Of a stretch of DNA of 64,000 bases, positions 18,968 to 27,543 are shown one piece after another. A program made the position numbers and the translations under genes. The stretch spans positions 30,234 to 94,233 of the forward strand of contig JAGPCK010000004.1 in the NCBI GenBank assembly GCA_018058135.1, in the 5' to 3' direction. The notes beneath the pieces are model-generated. The model searched no databases. It was not told the DNA's origin and was given only the letters and a program-made list of their open reading frames with translations. Origin of the DNA: Bacteroidia bacterium (lineage in GTDB: Bacteria; Bacteroidota; Bacteroidia; UKL13-3). Within the stretch, counting starts at the first letter, position 1. Each line of letters opens with the position of its first letter.

Positions 18968-18975
18968 CGAAAATA
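18968..18975 (-). promoter_or_regulatory. predicted -7 box for the carbamoyltransferase gene
   Basis: The minus strand reads TATTTTCG (TAnnTTCG class), 21 bases upstream of ATG 18946. It is preceded by a 9-bp inverted repeat at 18992-19021, which could be a terminator for the upstream gene or an operator. Confidence 0.35.
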
Positions 18976-18991
18976 GTGTGATAAACATAAG

Positions 18992-19021
18992 TAACAGAAT
19001 CGAAACCGAACAATTCTGTTA
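18992..19021 (-). repeat. 9-bp inverted repeat in the intergenic region
   Basis: Arms TAACAGAAT (18992-19000) and ATTCTGTTA (19013-19021) are perfect complements around a 12-base loop. It sits after the stop of the glycosyltransferase at 19079 and before the carbamoyltransferase promoter box. No T-rich tract follows on the minus strand, so it is not a standard intrinsic terminator. An operator or an RNA stem in the tail of the upstream message is equally possible. Confidence 0.45.
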
Positions 19022-19078
19022 ACCTCATACCCACCTAACACTTAAAGTTTGATAATCAATACACTAATAAAACTCCTG

Positions 19079-20242
19079 TTAAACATTTTTACCCTCAAAC
19101 ATAGCCAGATAGTTCTTTTTTAATGATTCGATATCTGTTTTAAAGTCGAAATATTTTCTGGCTCCGTCTTTGAATGAAGCATACTCATGTGCATTCATTT
19201 GAGCGCACTTCTCAATTTTTTGTGTCCACAACCTACTATCTGCAATATCAATACTGAAGCCTGCAGTATTTGATTCAAGGTTTGTCCATGGTGTATTTTC
19301 GGATATAATAACGGGGCACCCGCAACTCAATGATTCGGCAATAACATGTCCGTAATTTTCATGTAATGTTGGCAAGACCATGAAATGATAAGATGCAAAA
19401 TCAACCTGTTCAACATGGGCATTCACTGCACCTTTGTAATTTACCTGAATATGTGGTGGTGAATCCATAATGAGACTAATACACTTTTGCCAATAGTTTT
19501 GATCTTCTATGGGGCCATATATATCCAATGCAACTCTATATGCTGAATTCACATCAGCCAATGCTTTTAAAACCAGTTCTAAGTTTTTAATCGGTAATAT
19601 TCTGGAGTAAAATAGTAAGCTCAGATTGCCTATTTCTTTGTCAATTACTATTGAGGATGTTTGACCTACAATAGGTATGTTGGGAATGGTATAAACATCA
19701 TCTGTAAGTAAAAACCGTAAACCTATTGCGTCCTTTTCATCGCTATTGGTAGCGTGCCAAGTGATGTTTTTATATAATTTTAACACTCTGATAAACGAGA
19801 AAAACAACTCTTTCTTAAACTTCTTAACATTAACAGTAGTATCACCAAGCATTCCTCGGGGACACACAATAACTTTAGCCGATATCAAGTTAAGCCTTTT
19901 AATAAGAACAGGGAAAAAGCTGAACCAGAAAGAGAACACCCCATTGACATATATTACTTCGGGCTCTTCTTGTTTAATAATCTGACTTATAGTAAAAAAC
20001 CTACGCCATGTTTTACTTAAATAGTAAATTTTCACATTCAGGTTGCTATTTATTACACCTTTATCCAACAAAACACCCTTGAATGAACTTGTATCGGCTA
20101 TATCCCTGTCGCCTGTTACAATTACTATGTCCAATTCATTTCCTAAATTTTGAATAAGTGCTAACATTGATGTAATAGGCCCTCCTGCTTTGTATGCAGG
20201 GAGAAACCAGTCTACAAAAACAAGTACTTTTATTTTATTCAC
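19079..20242 (-). CDS. GT-B fold glycosyltransferase, family 4
   Basis: A 387-residue GT4 enzyme. The N-terminus VLVFVDWFLPAYKAGGPITS has the expected Gly-rich acceptor loop. The C-terminal Rossmann half has LLFYSRILPIKNLELVLKAL, where Arg and Lys bind the donor phosphates, and LPTLHENYGHVIAESLSCGC, the E-x7-E motif. Its start overlaps the end of the asnB-type gene by 8 bases, so the two are translated together. It probably extends the same repeat unit that the amidotransferase modifies. Donor unknown. Confidence 0.92.
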   Translation of the reverse strand: MNKIKVLVFVDWFLPAYKAGGPITSMLALIQNLGNELDIVIVTGDRDIADTSSFKGVLLDKGVINSNLNVKIYYLSKTWRRFFTISQIIKQEEPEVIYVNGVFSFWFSFFPVLIKRLNLISAKVIVCPRGMLGDTTVNVKKFKKELFFSFIRVLKLYKNITWHATNSDEKDAIGLRFLLTDDVYTIPNIPIVGQTSSIVIDKEIGNLSLLFYSRILPIKNLELVLKALADVNSAYRVALDIYGPIEDQNYWQKCISLIMDSPPHIQVNYKGAVNAHVEQVDFASYHFMVLPTLHENYGHVIAESLSCGCPVIISENTPWTNLESNTAGFSIDIADSRLWTQKIEKCAQMNAHEYASFKDGARKYFDFKTDIESLKKNYLAMFEGKNV

Positions 20243-22106
20243 TTACGTTATTCTTTCTCAACCACTCCTCCAGCACTACTATCTGCCAAATACGAGACCA
20301 ATTAATACTCTTATCTTCTGCAATGAATCTATTCCATAATTCTTTAATTGCATTTTCTTTGACGAAAGCTCTTAAAGCAAAGCTATTGATACGTTCTTCG
20401 CAGAAACTATGAAGTTCATTCTTCATCCAGTATTTCCAGGGGAATACAAATCCTTTTTTGCTTCTGTTGTATACTTCCTCAGGCAAAATATCCTTTGTGC
20501 TTTCTATTAAAAGATTTTTCGCATACTTACCTTTCTTCACATGATCCGGTAATCCCATTACATAACTTACCAAATTTAAGTCTAGAAAAGGCACTCTGAC
20601 TTCCAGCCCGTGAACCATACTCATCTGATCAGCATCACGTAGCAACGTATCTGTCATGTATGTATTCATCTCAAAATAACTGGTCAAAGAAAGAATGTTA
20701 TCCTGATTTCCGTTACGAAAACTACTTGAAACGCCTTGTAATGAATTAAATTTCAGATTAACATCTTTGAGCAAGTCTTCGATTTGATGATCTAAATAAG
20801 TTTGTCTGCTTAACAACAGAAAATTGTCAATATAATTTTCTCCACCTTTAAAAGACTCAGCTAATTTCAAAAAATAATTCTTTGATGTGAGTTGGTAGGC
20901 TCCCTGAAATAAACCTGTATAAAACGATGAAGGGAATAGTGAAAAAAATGATTCCATTTGCTTCAGCTTGTCCACTGCACTATAAACAGGGTATCCGCAA
21001 AATATTTCATCACCACCCAAACCGGAAAGTGCAACTTTAATACCTTGTTCCCGTGTTTTTTTAGAGATAAGATAAGTGTTTATCCCGTCAGCAGATGGAT
21101 GATCTAAGGCTTTAAGTGCATCAGGCAGGGATTCCAATAAATCATGAGGGTGAAGTTGAATAGCACTGTGGTTTGTATTAAACTTTCGGGCAACTAAAGA
21201 TGAGTATGTACTTTCATCGAAATCTTTCTGACTAAACGTAATTGAAAATGTATTAATACGTTGTGATGAAATTTTACTCATAAGTCCTACAACAACACTG
21301 GAATCAATTCCACCTGAAAGAAATGCTCCCACCTCAACATCTGCAACCATTTGTTGCTCCATACTTTTTTCAAGCAAACTCCTAACCTCTTTTGCAGCAG
21401 AATGCCTTGTAATATCCGAATTCGCCTTTGTGTGTTGCAAAGTAAAATATCTGTTTTCTTTTATCTGTTTCCCATCAATTTCAACGTAGGTTCCTGGTTC
21501 TAAGACATGAACATTTTGTAGAATTGTACGAGGCGCATGTACACGTTGATACCTGAAAAAATCAACCAAGCTAACTTGATCAACTTTAGGCTTAAATAAT
21601 TGTGTAGCTAAAATACCCTTAATTTCAGAGGAAAAAATAAAAGCTTCATTTGTAGTAGAATAATAAACGGGTTTTACACCCAAGTGGTCACGTGTTAAAA
21701 ACAGTTTCTGCTCCACGGTATCCCAAATGGCAAATGCAAAAATGCCCTGTAAGTGCTTTACTACATTTGGTCCGTATTTAATAAAACCGGCTAAAATTAC
21801 TTCTGTATCACTTAGAGTTCTAAAGTCGTAATAAGAGCTGAGATCTTTTTTTAGTTGAATGTAATTATATATCTCACCATTAAAAACAATTGTGTATCTA
21901 CCATCTGAAGAAGACATTGGTTGATGACCGGCATTCGAAGTATCAATAATGGAAAGCCTTCTGTGTCCAAGCGAAATAGCCGCTTCTGTATAGATCCCCT
22001 CATCATCAGGCCCTCGATGTGCTATGGCAGTATTCATGAGCTTAACAAGTGAAGTCTTGTCTAATTGACTGCCTTTAAAGCTCAAAATACCGTTTATACC
22101 ACACAT
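20235..22106 (-). CDS. asnB: glutamine-hydrolysing asparagine synthase-type amidotransferase
   Basis: A 623-residue protein with two domains. The N-terminal class II glutaminase has the nucleophile Cys2 (MCGINGILSF), RGPDDEG at 31-37 and FNGEIYNY near 75-82. The C-terminal ATP pyrophosphatase has the SGGIDSS P-loop at 264-270. Free asparagine synthesis is the textbook role. In O-antigen and exopolysaccharide loci, members of this family amidate uronic or other sugar carboxyl groups (WbpS in Pseudomonas O6 is the known type). Overlap with a glycosyltransferase downstream and 4-base spacing to one upstream favour the glycan role here (inference), but sequence alone does not decide. Confidence 0.92.
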   Translation of the reverse strand: MCGINGILSFKGSQLDKTSLVKLMNTAIAHRGPDDEGIYTEAAISLGHRRLSIIDTSNAGHQPMSSSDGRYTIVFNGEIYNYIQLKKDLSSYYDFRTLSDTEVILAGFIKYGPNVVKHLQGIFAFAIWDTVEQKLFLTRDHLGVKPVYYSTTNEAFIFSSEIKGILATQLFKPKVDQVSLVDFFRYQRVHAPRTILQNVHVLEPGTYVEIDGKQIKENRYFTLQHTKANSDITRHSAAKEVRSLLEKSMEQQMVADVEVGAFLSGGIDSSVVVGLMSKISSQRINTFSITFSQKDFDESTYSSLVARKFNTNHSAIQLHPHDLLESLPDALKALDHPSADGINTYLISKKTREQGIKVALSGLGGDEIFCGYPVYSAVDKLKQMESFFSLFPSSFYTGLFQGAYQLTSKNYFLKLAESFKGGENYIDNFLLLSRQTYLDHQIEDLLKDVNLKFNSLQGVSSSFRNGNQDNILSLTSYFEMNTYMTDTLLRDADQMSMVHGLEVRVPFLDLNLVSYVMGLPDHVKKGKYAKNLLIESTKDILPEEVYNRSKKGFVFPWKYWMKNELHSFCEERINSFALRAFVKENAIKELWNRFIAEDKSINWSRIWQIVVLEEWLRKNNVSE

Positions 22107-22110
22107 AATT

Positions 22111-23115
22111 CTATCTTTTACTTTTCTTAAAAACCTCTTTATATGTTTCCAAATACTGTTGGGCTATCACTTTCTTGTCAAACCTTTTCACATTTTCAAA
22201 CCCATTTGCTATCAGTTCTTCTCTATAATCCTGATTATTTATAATTTTTAAAAAACCGTTTTTAATTTCATTTACATCATAGGGATTCACTAAACAAGCA
22301 GCATTTGCAGCTACTTCAGGCATAGATGTAGTGTTTCCAGTAATTACACAACGACCAGTGGCGTTCGCTTCTATAATTGGCATTCCAAAACCTTCATATG
22401 TGGAAACAAATGAAACAATATCACATTCACGGTAATGCTGGATAATTTCTTCTTCTTTTAAATGCTCTTCAACCAAAATATGTTGAATCTTGTAATTTTT
22501 TAGTTTAACTCTTATCTCATCCCCTACTTTGCCAATTATAGTTAGTTCACAAGGGATGTCTCGAATAGCTTCCAGCAATCGATCAATATTTTTATTCGGT
22601 GCAGTACCTATATGTAAAATTTTAGGTAAACTGGAATTAAAAACATGATCATTTTTTTTGAAATTATCTGATATAGAGACGTAAATTACTTTTATCTTTT
22701 CCTCCGGGCAATTCGTGTATTTCATCAACTCTTGTTTTGTAGCTTCTGAAATAGTTGTAATCAAAACAGATTTATATACAGGCATGTCAAACCAAAAGAA
22801 CTTTAAAAGGTAATACTTCCAGCCTGTTACAGCTGTTAAAACATTACAATCCAAAAAAGTAATAATCGTTTTTTTTCTGCTTAAAAATGCTGCCAGAAAA
22901 GTTACATCTCCAAGAATGTGATTTACATCTTTCTGATTTAACGCTGCTTCAACAGCATTATAAAACCTATATAGAAATCCAGCACTTAAATATTTGCACT
23001 GCAAAACCTTTATTTCCGCAAGATTCTTTAATTCTAATCGTATTATAGAGAAGTAAATCTCAACACTAAAGTTTCCCAAGGATCTGGGTTTTCTGGTAAA
23101 ATGTATAATTTCCAT
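22111..23115 (-). CDS. GT-B fold glycosyltransferase, family 4
   Basis: A 334-residue GT4 enzyme. The N-terminus MEIIHFTRKPRSLGNFSVEI is followed by a segment with LDCNVL. The C-terminal half carries ILHIGTAPNKNIDRLLEAI, the donor-binding Lys region, and FVSTYEGFGMPIIEANATGR, the E-x7-E motif, then TTSMPEVAANAA. The family includes mannosyl- and rhamnosyltransferases of surface glycans. It lies 17 bases after the Wzy-like polymerase gene and 4 bases before the asnB-type gene, in one minus-strand operon. Donor unknown. Confidence 0.92.
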   Translation of the reverse strand: MEIIHFTRKPRSLGNFSVEIYFSIIRLELKNLAEIKVLQCKYLSAGFLYRFYNAVEAALNQKDVNHILGDVTFLAAFLSRKKTIITFLDCNVLTAVTGWKYYLLKFFWFDMPVYKSVLITTISEATKQELMKYTNCPEEKIKVIYVSISDNFKKNDHVFNSSLPKILHIGTAPNKNIDRLLEAIRDIPCELTIIGKVGDEIRVKLKNYKIQHILVEEHLKEEEIIQHYRECDIVSFVSTYEGFGMPIIEANATGRCVITGNTTSMPEVAANAACLVNPYDVNEIKNGFLKIINNQDYREELIANGFENVKRFDKKVIAQQYLETYKEVFKKSKR

Positions 23116-23132
23116 TTCTACTTCAACTTACA

Positions 23133-24449
23133 TTACCTGACTTTGAATGTTCTTTGCCATTTTACTCTGAGTGAATGCTCCATAAGCTTCGCCATAATAA
23201 AACACCATAAAATAAATGTAGATGTATATAGCAAACTCACCATTTCAAAACTTATAAAAAAAAGTGTACTTGTAATAATAAATCTTATAACAACATTTTC
23301 CGAAAAATTGTATGCCAACTTATCCAGTTCCCTGAAAAGCAGCATTATAAGCGGTACAAACAAAATCAACCATTTGTATGAAAAATTAAGAATAAAATCG
23401 GCATATATGTTAACTCCCCATGCCGTACTTTCATCTTCCTCACCTATTAAACCCAATCTTCTGGCCCTTTCTCTATTGTTGTATGTATTAAATGATGGCT
23501 TTTCGGCCCACACAACTCTAGGTATTAGCTGAAGAAATATTTCCACGTAAGACATACCATAACGATATTCCAAATACCTTTTGTTTATGCCGTTTTGGGC
23601 GTATGCCAATTCTCTTCCATAGTTAATGCGTTCTGCGAAGAACATACTTGCAAAAGCTAGGCGTTCTTCATATGTCAGATTTAAGGTTTTAACAAAAACG
23701 CCACCAAGGTTTTCTTTTGTTTTTTCATAATCTATCTTCTTAACCTGTTGAAATGGAAGAACATACATAATTCCTACAACGCCCAGAATCACTACTGGAA
23801 TAATTGCCTTCTTTGATTGTAGCAACAATCCTGAAACTATGGCTCCAAATGCCATAATCAATTCACTTCTCCACCAGGAAGTAACTGCAAAATACAAACC
23901 AACCAAACAAATGAGAAGAGCCAGAAAAACAGACTCTTTCTTTCTGAAGTTGAGCGTATATATGCTTAATACCATGTTGGGATAAAGAAATGACTTTAAA
24001 ACAGGAAATACTGTTCCTAACCCTGAACTGCTGATTTCTAACTGAGCCAGTTGGTAACCTGTAATAGAGAGTATAAAAAAAAGTAGCTTTACTTTATTCA
24101 GAAGTCTTTCGTCAGCATGTATCAGATCAATTTCTTCTGTGTTTCGCTCATGTACACGCTTTAATAACACTTGTAGGACCAAACTGAACACATAACCAAT
24201 AATAAAATAAGGCGCTATTTCGGCAAATAGCTTAATAATCATAATACCTGAAACAATTTTATCTGGACGTTCGTCAATCTGGTAAAACAAATAGCAAAAC
24301 GGTCCTATTCCAAGAAACAAAAGGGACATCATATTCAAACCGTTCACTCCTGAAAGAAACGAACTTCTTTTAGTTGATATGAATACACCAAATATACTTA
24401 TACAAAGTATTGATAAAGAATATAATACGTATTTAACAAAAATATCCAA
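23133..24449 (-). CDS. Wzy-like O-antigen polymerase
   Basis: A 438-residue integral membrane protein with around ten to twelve hydrophobic helices and one large periplasmic loop (about 230-330) carrying ERLAFASMFFAERINYGREL, RVVWAEKPSF and NRERARRLG. That layout, with Arg-rich loop motifs, is typical of O-antigen or exopolysaccharide repeat-unit polymerases, which share little sequence identity. It would join lipid-linked repeat units in the periplasm after Wzx flipping. The start is TTG 24449; the nearest ATG upstream is in another frame and soon stops. It is divergent to the flippase gene across 184 bases, so the two may share control. Confidence 0.78.
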   Translation of the reverse strand: MDIFVKYVLYSLSILCISIFGVFISTKRSSFLSGVNGLNMMSLLFLGIGPFCYLFYQIDERPDKIVSGIMIIKLFAEIAPYFIIGYVFSLVLQVLLKRVHERNTEEIDLIHADERLLNKVKLLFFILSITGYQLAQLEISSSGLGTVFPVLKSFLYPNMVLSIYTLNFRKKESVFLALLICLVGLYFAVTSWWRSELIMAFGAIVSGLLLQSKKAIIPVVILGVVGIMYVLPFQQVKKIDYEKTKENLGGVFVKTLNLTYEERLAFASMFFAERINYGRELAYAQNGINKRYLEYRYGMSYVEIFLQLIPRVVWAEKPSFNTYNNRERARRLGLIGEEDESTAWGVNIYADFILNFSYKWLILFVPLIMLLFRELDKLAYNFSENVVIRFIITSTLFFISFEMVSLLYTSTFILWCFIMAKLMEHSLRVKWQRTFKVR

Positions 24450-24568
24450 AACATGAATTTAAGCTTGTGCAATATAAAAACTATATAGGTGAAACTATAA
24501 TAATACATACCGACAGACAATTATTGGTTCAAAATGATACAAAAAATGAAACTCTTTACTTTATTAAG

Positions 24569-24576
24569 TACTTTCG
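24569..24576 (+). promoter_or_regulatory. possible -7 box upstream of the flippase gene
   Basis: The plus strand reads TACTTTCG, one base away from TAnnTTTG and in the TAnnTTCG class seen elsewhere in this window, 57 bases before GTG 24634. The divergent intergenic region 24450-24633 is AT-rich, and I see no stronger candidate in it. Confidence 0.3.
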
Positions 24577-24633
24577 TATTCGAATTTTGGGAAACTAAAA
24601 AGGGAAAAAACAATTCAGCTGAAATAAAAAAAA

Positions 24634-26100
24634 GTGTTTAAATATTTTATAAAAAATACAGGTTGGGTGTTGATTGCCAATGTTTTTACAAAATCAATCG
24701 GGTTATTATCAATCTCATTTTTATCAAAAATAATTTCATCTGTTGAACTTGGTCTATACAACTCTTATTTAAACACCTCTGCTTATATCAATCAAATTGC
24801 TGATTTAGGTGCAAGCACTATACTTCAAAAAAGTAGTGCCAATTTTAAACAAGATGCAACATCTAAAATAAACCTTGAACAGAAATTATCTGCTGCATTT
24901 TTTTTAGGCTTGATTGCCAATATTGTTTTGCTAACAGCAATATTATTCAACATTGACAAATTCTCTCATCTTCTGTTTAATCAAAATGTTACAGATTTAA
25001 CTTATTTGTTAGTATTAATAACAATCATTCAATTCTTTTTTCAAATGCCATCCTATGTATTGATGGGTATTGGTTACTTTAAATATTATTCGATACGCAA
25101 TCTATTAACTTCTTCTATATCATTTATAGGGACTACAGTGCTGGCTATGAGTTATGGATTAAATGGAGCTATATTGGGTTACATGACTGCAACAATTATT
25201 AACACGATATACACCTGGAGAATTACATTTATAATATTGAAAAAAGAAGGAATTAACTTCTCTATCTATACGTCTTTCAGGCATATTAAATCTTTATTAC
25301 AAGATGGATTCTGGTTCTATTTCGGGAATACACTGCTTGGGGCTATTTCGGGTTTGTTTACCATCACACTTTTTTCACAATACATTAGTGTTGAAGATTT
25401 TGGGTTCTTAAGAATTGCTGCAAGTATTAATGCAATCACAGCTATTATTCCAACAGCTTTATTACCGGTTACATTGACCATAATTTCCAGAAAATCAAAT
25501 AAAGATGTTTTTCTCATAAAATCTGTTCAAATTAGGTATGTATTTAGTTCTATTTTTATCTTTACAATAGTGCTTTTGATGTTTATTACTCCACTTATTG
25601 AATTGCTCTTTAGCAGTGAATACAACAAAGGACTTGAGTTAATATGTCCGTTAATACTCATCAATGTAATTATTCTTATGCAGGGTATATTCAGTAATTT
25701 TCTAATAGCTGAAGGTAAAATGACGTTTTTAGGCACAATATCTACTATTAGCATTATACTTCATATTGTATTATCATTCACTTTGGTTCCGTTATACGGA
25801 AACTTGGGTTATGTTGCGGCATGGCTTATTCCTCAATCAGTTTCACATATAATAACCTCCTTAAAATCACTTAGTATCAATGATTTTTACAAAAAACATA
25901 AAGAAATAAAAGTGTTCTATCTAGCATTTATTCCTGCTTTTGTGTTCACTATTCTGTTAACATTTTTGCCGACTGACAGTACGATAAAAACACCGGGCTA
26001 TCTTGTTGTTATCTCTTTATATTCAATCTTCTTCCTTAGATTTGTAGTATCTAAATATGAAGTTGAACTTATAAAATCAAAGTTATACTTATCAAAATGA
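24634..26100 (+). CDS. wzx: Wzx-type polysaccharide flippase
   Basis: A 488-residue polytopic membrane protein of the MOP superfamily (polysaccharide transport group), with about 14 hydrophobic helices. The N-terminus GWVLIANVFTKSIGLLSISFLSK-type segment (residues 10-32) and ELGLYNSYLN match RfbX/Wzx proteins. It would flip undecaprenyl-linked repeat units to the periplasm. The start is GTG 24634, because an in-frame stop lies at 24625. It heads a tightly packed plus-strand operon (ATGA overlap with the acyltransferase gene) and is divergent to the Wzy-like gene. Its codons are AT-rich compared with the housekeeping genes. Confidence 0.9.
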   Translation: MFKYFIKNTGWVLIANVFTKSIGLLSISFLSKIISSVELGLYNSYLNTSAYINQIADLGASTILQKSSANFKQDATSKINLEQKLSAAFFLGLIANIVLLTAILFNIDKFSHLLFNQNVTDLTYLLVLITIIQFFFQMPSYVLMGIGYFKYYSIRNLLTSSISFIGTTVLAMSYGLNGAILGYMTATIINTIYTWRITFIILKKEGINFSIYTSFRHIKSLLQDGFWFYFGNTLLGAISGLFTITLFSQYISVEDFGFLRIAASINAITAIIPTALLPVTLTIISRKSNKDVFLIKSVQIRYVFSSIFIFTIVLLMFITPLIELLFSSEYNKGLELICPLILINVIILMQGIFSNFLIAEGKMTFLGTISTISIILHIVLSFTLVPLYGNLGYVAAWLIPQSVSHIITSLKSLSINDFYKKHKEIKVFYLAFIPAFVFTILLTFLPTDSTIKTPGYLVVISLYSIFFLRFVVSKYEVELIKSKLYLSK

Positions 26101-26705
26101 TAATTAACAAGGCCATACACTACTACAGCTCATACAATATCAATGACTTTATACGAAAATGTATATTTAAACTACTGCAATTAAAATCTACGTATACAAC
26201 CCGCTTTTTCAAAAAAATATATTATTTTAAAAACAGTCACATTATTTTAGGTAGAAATGTAAGAACTGAAGGGTTTACCCCCCACATTCAAGTAGGAAAT
26301 AAAACGAATATTTACGACAACTGTATTTTTGTCATCTCGAGTCATAATGCTAAATTATCAATAGGAGTTCATTGCGTTTTGTCATACGGTGTATTGGTGG
26401 CATGTCACGAAGAAATAAGCATTGGAGATAACGTATTAATTGGAGAATACTCGTCAATTCGGGATACAACACACAACTATAGTGACCTATCTGTACCCAT
26501 GATGTTTTCAGGCGATTCATCTAAAAAAATATCTATTCATTCAGATGTATGGATTGGCAGAGGTTGCATTATACTTCCGGGTACTACAATACAAAAAGGT
26601 GCAGTAATAGGGGCAAATAGTGTAGTTTCAGGAAACATAGAAAGCTATGGTATTTATGCCGGCAGCCCAGCAAGACTCATTAAAAAAAGATCTGAACAAA
26701 AATGA
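26097..26705 (+). CDS. hexapeptide-repeat O-acyltransferase
   Basis: A 202-residue member of the left-handed beta-helix acyltransferases (maa/LacA/WcaF-like). Isoleucine-patch repeats run from about residue 65 to 185, for example ISIGDNVLIGEYSSIRDTTH and VWIGRGCIILPGTTIQKGAV, ending with SYGIYAGSPARLIKK, a family signature. It likely acetylates a sugar of the glycan repeat, using acetyl-CoA in the cytosol. Its start overlaps the wzx stop as ATGA and its own stop overlaps the next ATG. The N-terminal ~60 residues are basic and unlike the core. Confidence 0.9.
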   Translation: MIINKAIHYYSSYNINDFIRKCIFKLLQLKSTYTTRFFKKIYYFKNSHIILGRNVRTEGFTPHIQVGNKTNIYDNCIFVISSHNAKLSIGVHCVLSYGVLVACHEEISIGDNVLIGEYSSIRDTTHNYSDLSVPMMFSGDSSKKISIHSDVWIGRGCIILPGTTIQKGAVIGANSVVSGNIESYGIYAGSPARLIKKRSEQK

Positions 26706-27529
26706 AATTCTTCATCCCACGTATTCTTAACAGACTATCTGTTCTTGAATTTTTCAATCTATATTCCAAGGTTACAATTAATAATGTGTCTTTTAAAATT
26801 CCTGTACTTCATTCAATTGGCTTTGGTAACAGGGGTGATACAGAGCCTTGGTTAAATAAAGTATTTGCAAATCTGCTGGCTACTGCTGACCCTTTATTCA
26901 TTGACGTTGGAGTTAACTTGGGACAAACACTGCTTAAAGTAAAATCAATAAAACCAAATATTGAGTATATTGGTATTGAGCCTAGCCCAACCTGTGTGAA
27001 TTATGTAAATGCGTTAGTGAAAGCTAACAATATTCACAAAACAAATTTTATATGTGCAGGCTTATCTGACAAAATTGATATTGATGTACTTGAAGGTTTC
27101 TCTCAAGAAGATACAAGAAGTACTATGAAAAGCGGGACAATTTCAGGTACAGGCAAAGTTATTAAAACATTTATTCCAACAATCACACTGAATCAATTAA
27201 GTAATGTTTGCAATTTTAAAGATAAACAAATTATTATAAAAATTGATGTTGAACGATTTGAATACAATGTAATTAAAGGAGGTAAGCAAGTAATTTCAAC
27301 ATTTCAACCCGTAATGGTTTGTGAAGTACTCCCTGATTTAGATAATATTGATTACATTAATGAAAATGCAAAACTTTACTCACTATTGGTTGACTTGGGT
27401 TACTCTATACTAAGAATAAATTTAGATGAAACGTATACAAAAGTATCGTCATTCATAAACAGAGATAATTGGGAAATGTGTGAGTACATTTTTTTACCAG
27501 CATCTCACCACTTTCTTAAACAAGCATAA
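26702..27529 (+). CDS. FkbM family methyltransferase
   Basis: A 275-residue SAM-dependent methyltransferase. The SAM loop is FIDVGVNLGQTLLKVKSI, followed by YIGIEPSPTCVNYVNALV, and KIDVERFEYNVIKGGKQVI matches the FkbM C-terminal motif. It is the second FkbM protein of the window and is not close in sequence to the one at 7943-8836. It probably O-methylates a sugar of the repeat unit. The ATGA overlap with the acyltransferase gene places it in the wzx operon. The substrate is unknown. Confidence 0.9.
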   Translation: MKFFIPRILNRLSVLEFFNLYSKVTINNVSFKIPVLHSIGFGNRGDTEPWLNKVFANLLATADPLFIDVGVNLGQTLLKVKSIKPNIEYIGIEPSPTCVNYVNALVKANNIHKTNFICAGLSDKIDIDVLEGFSQEDTRSTMKSGTISGTGKVIKTFIPTITLNQLSNVCNFKDKQIIIKIDVERFEYNVIKGGKQVISTFQPVMVCEVLPDLDNIDYINENAKLYSLLVDLGYSILRINLDETYTKVSSFINRDNWEMCEYIFLPASHHFLKQA

Positions 27530-27543
27530 TCCCGTTATTACTC

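Noticed and set aside
20235..22106. XrtA/exosortase-associated amidotransferase
   Set aside because: AsnB-like genes occur in exosortase glycan loci, but no exosortase or PEP-CTERM protein was seen here.
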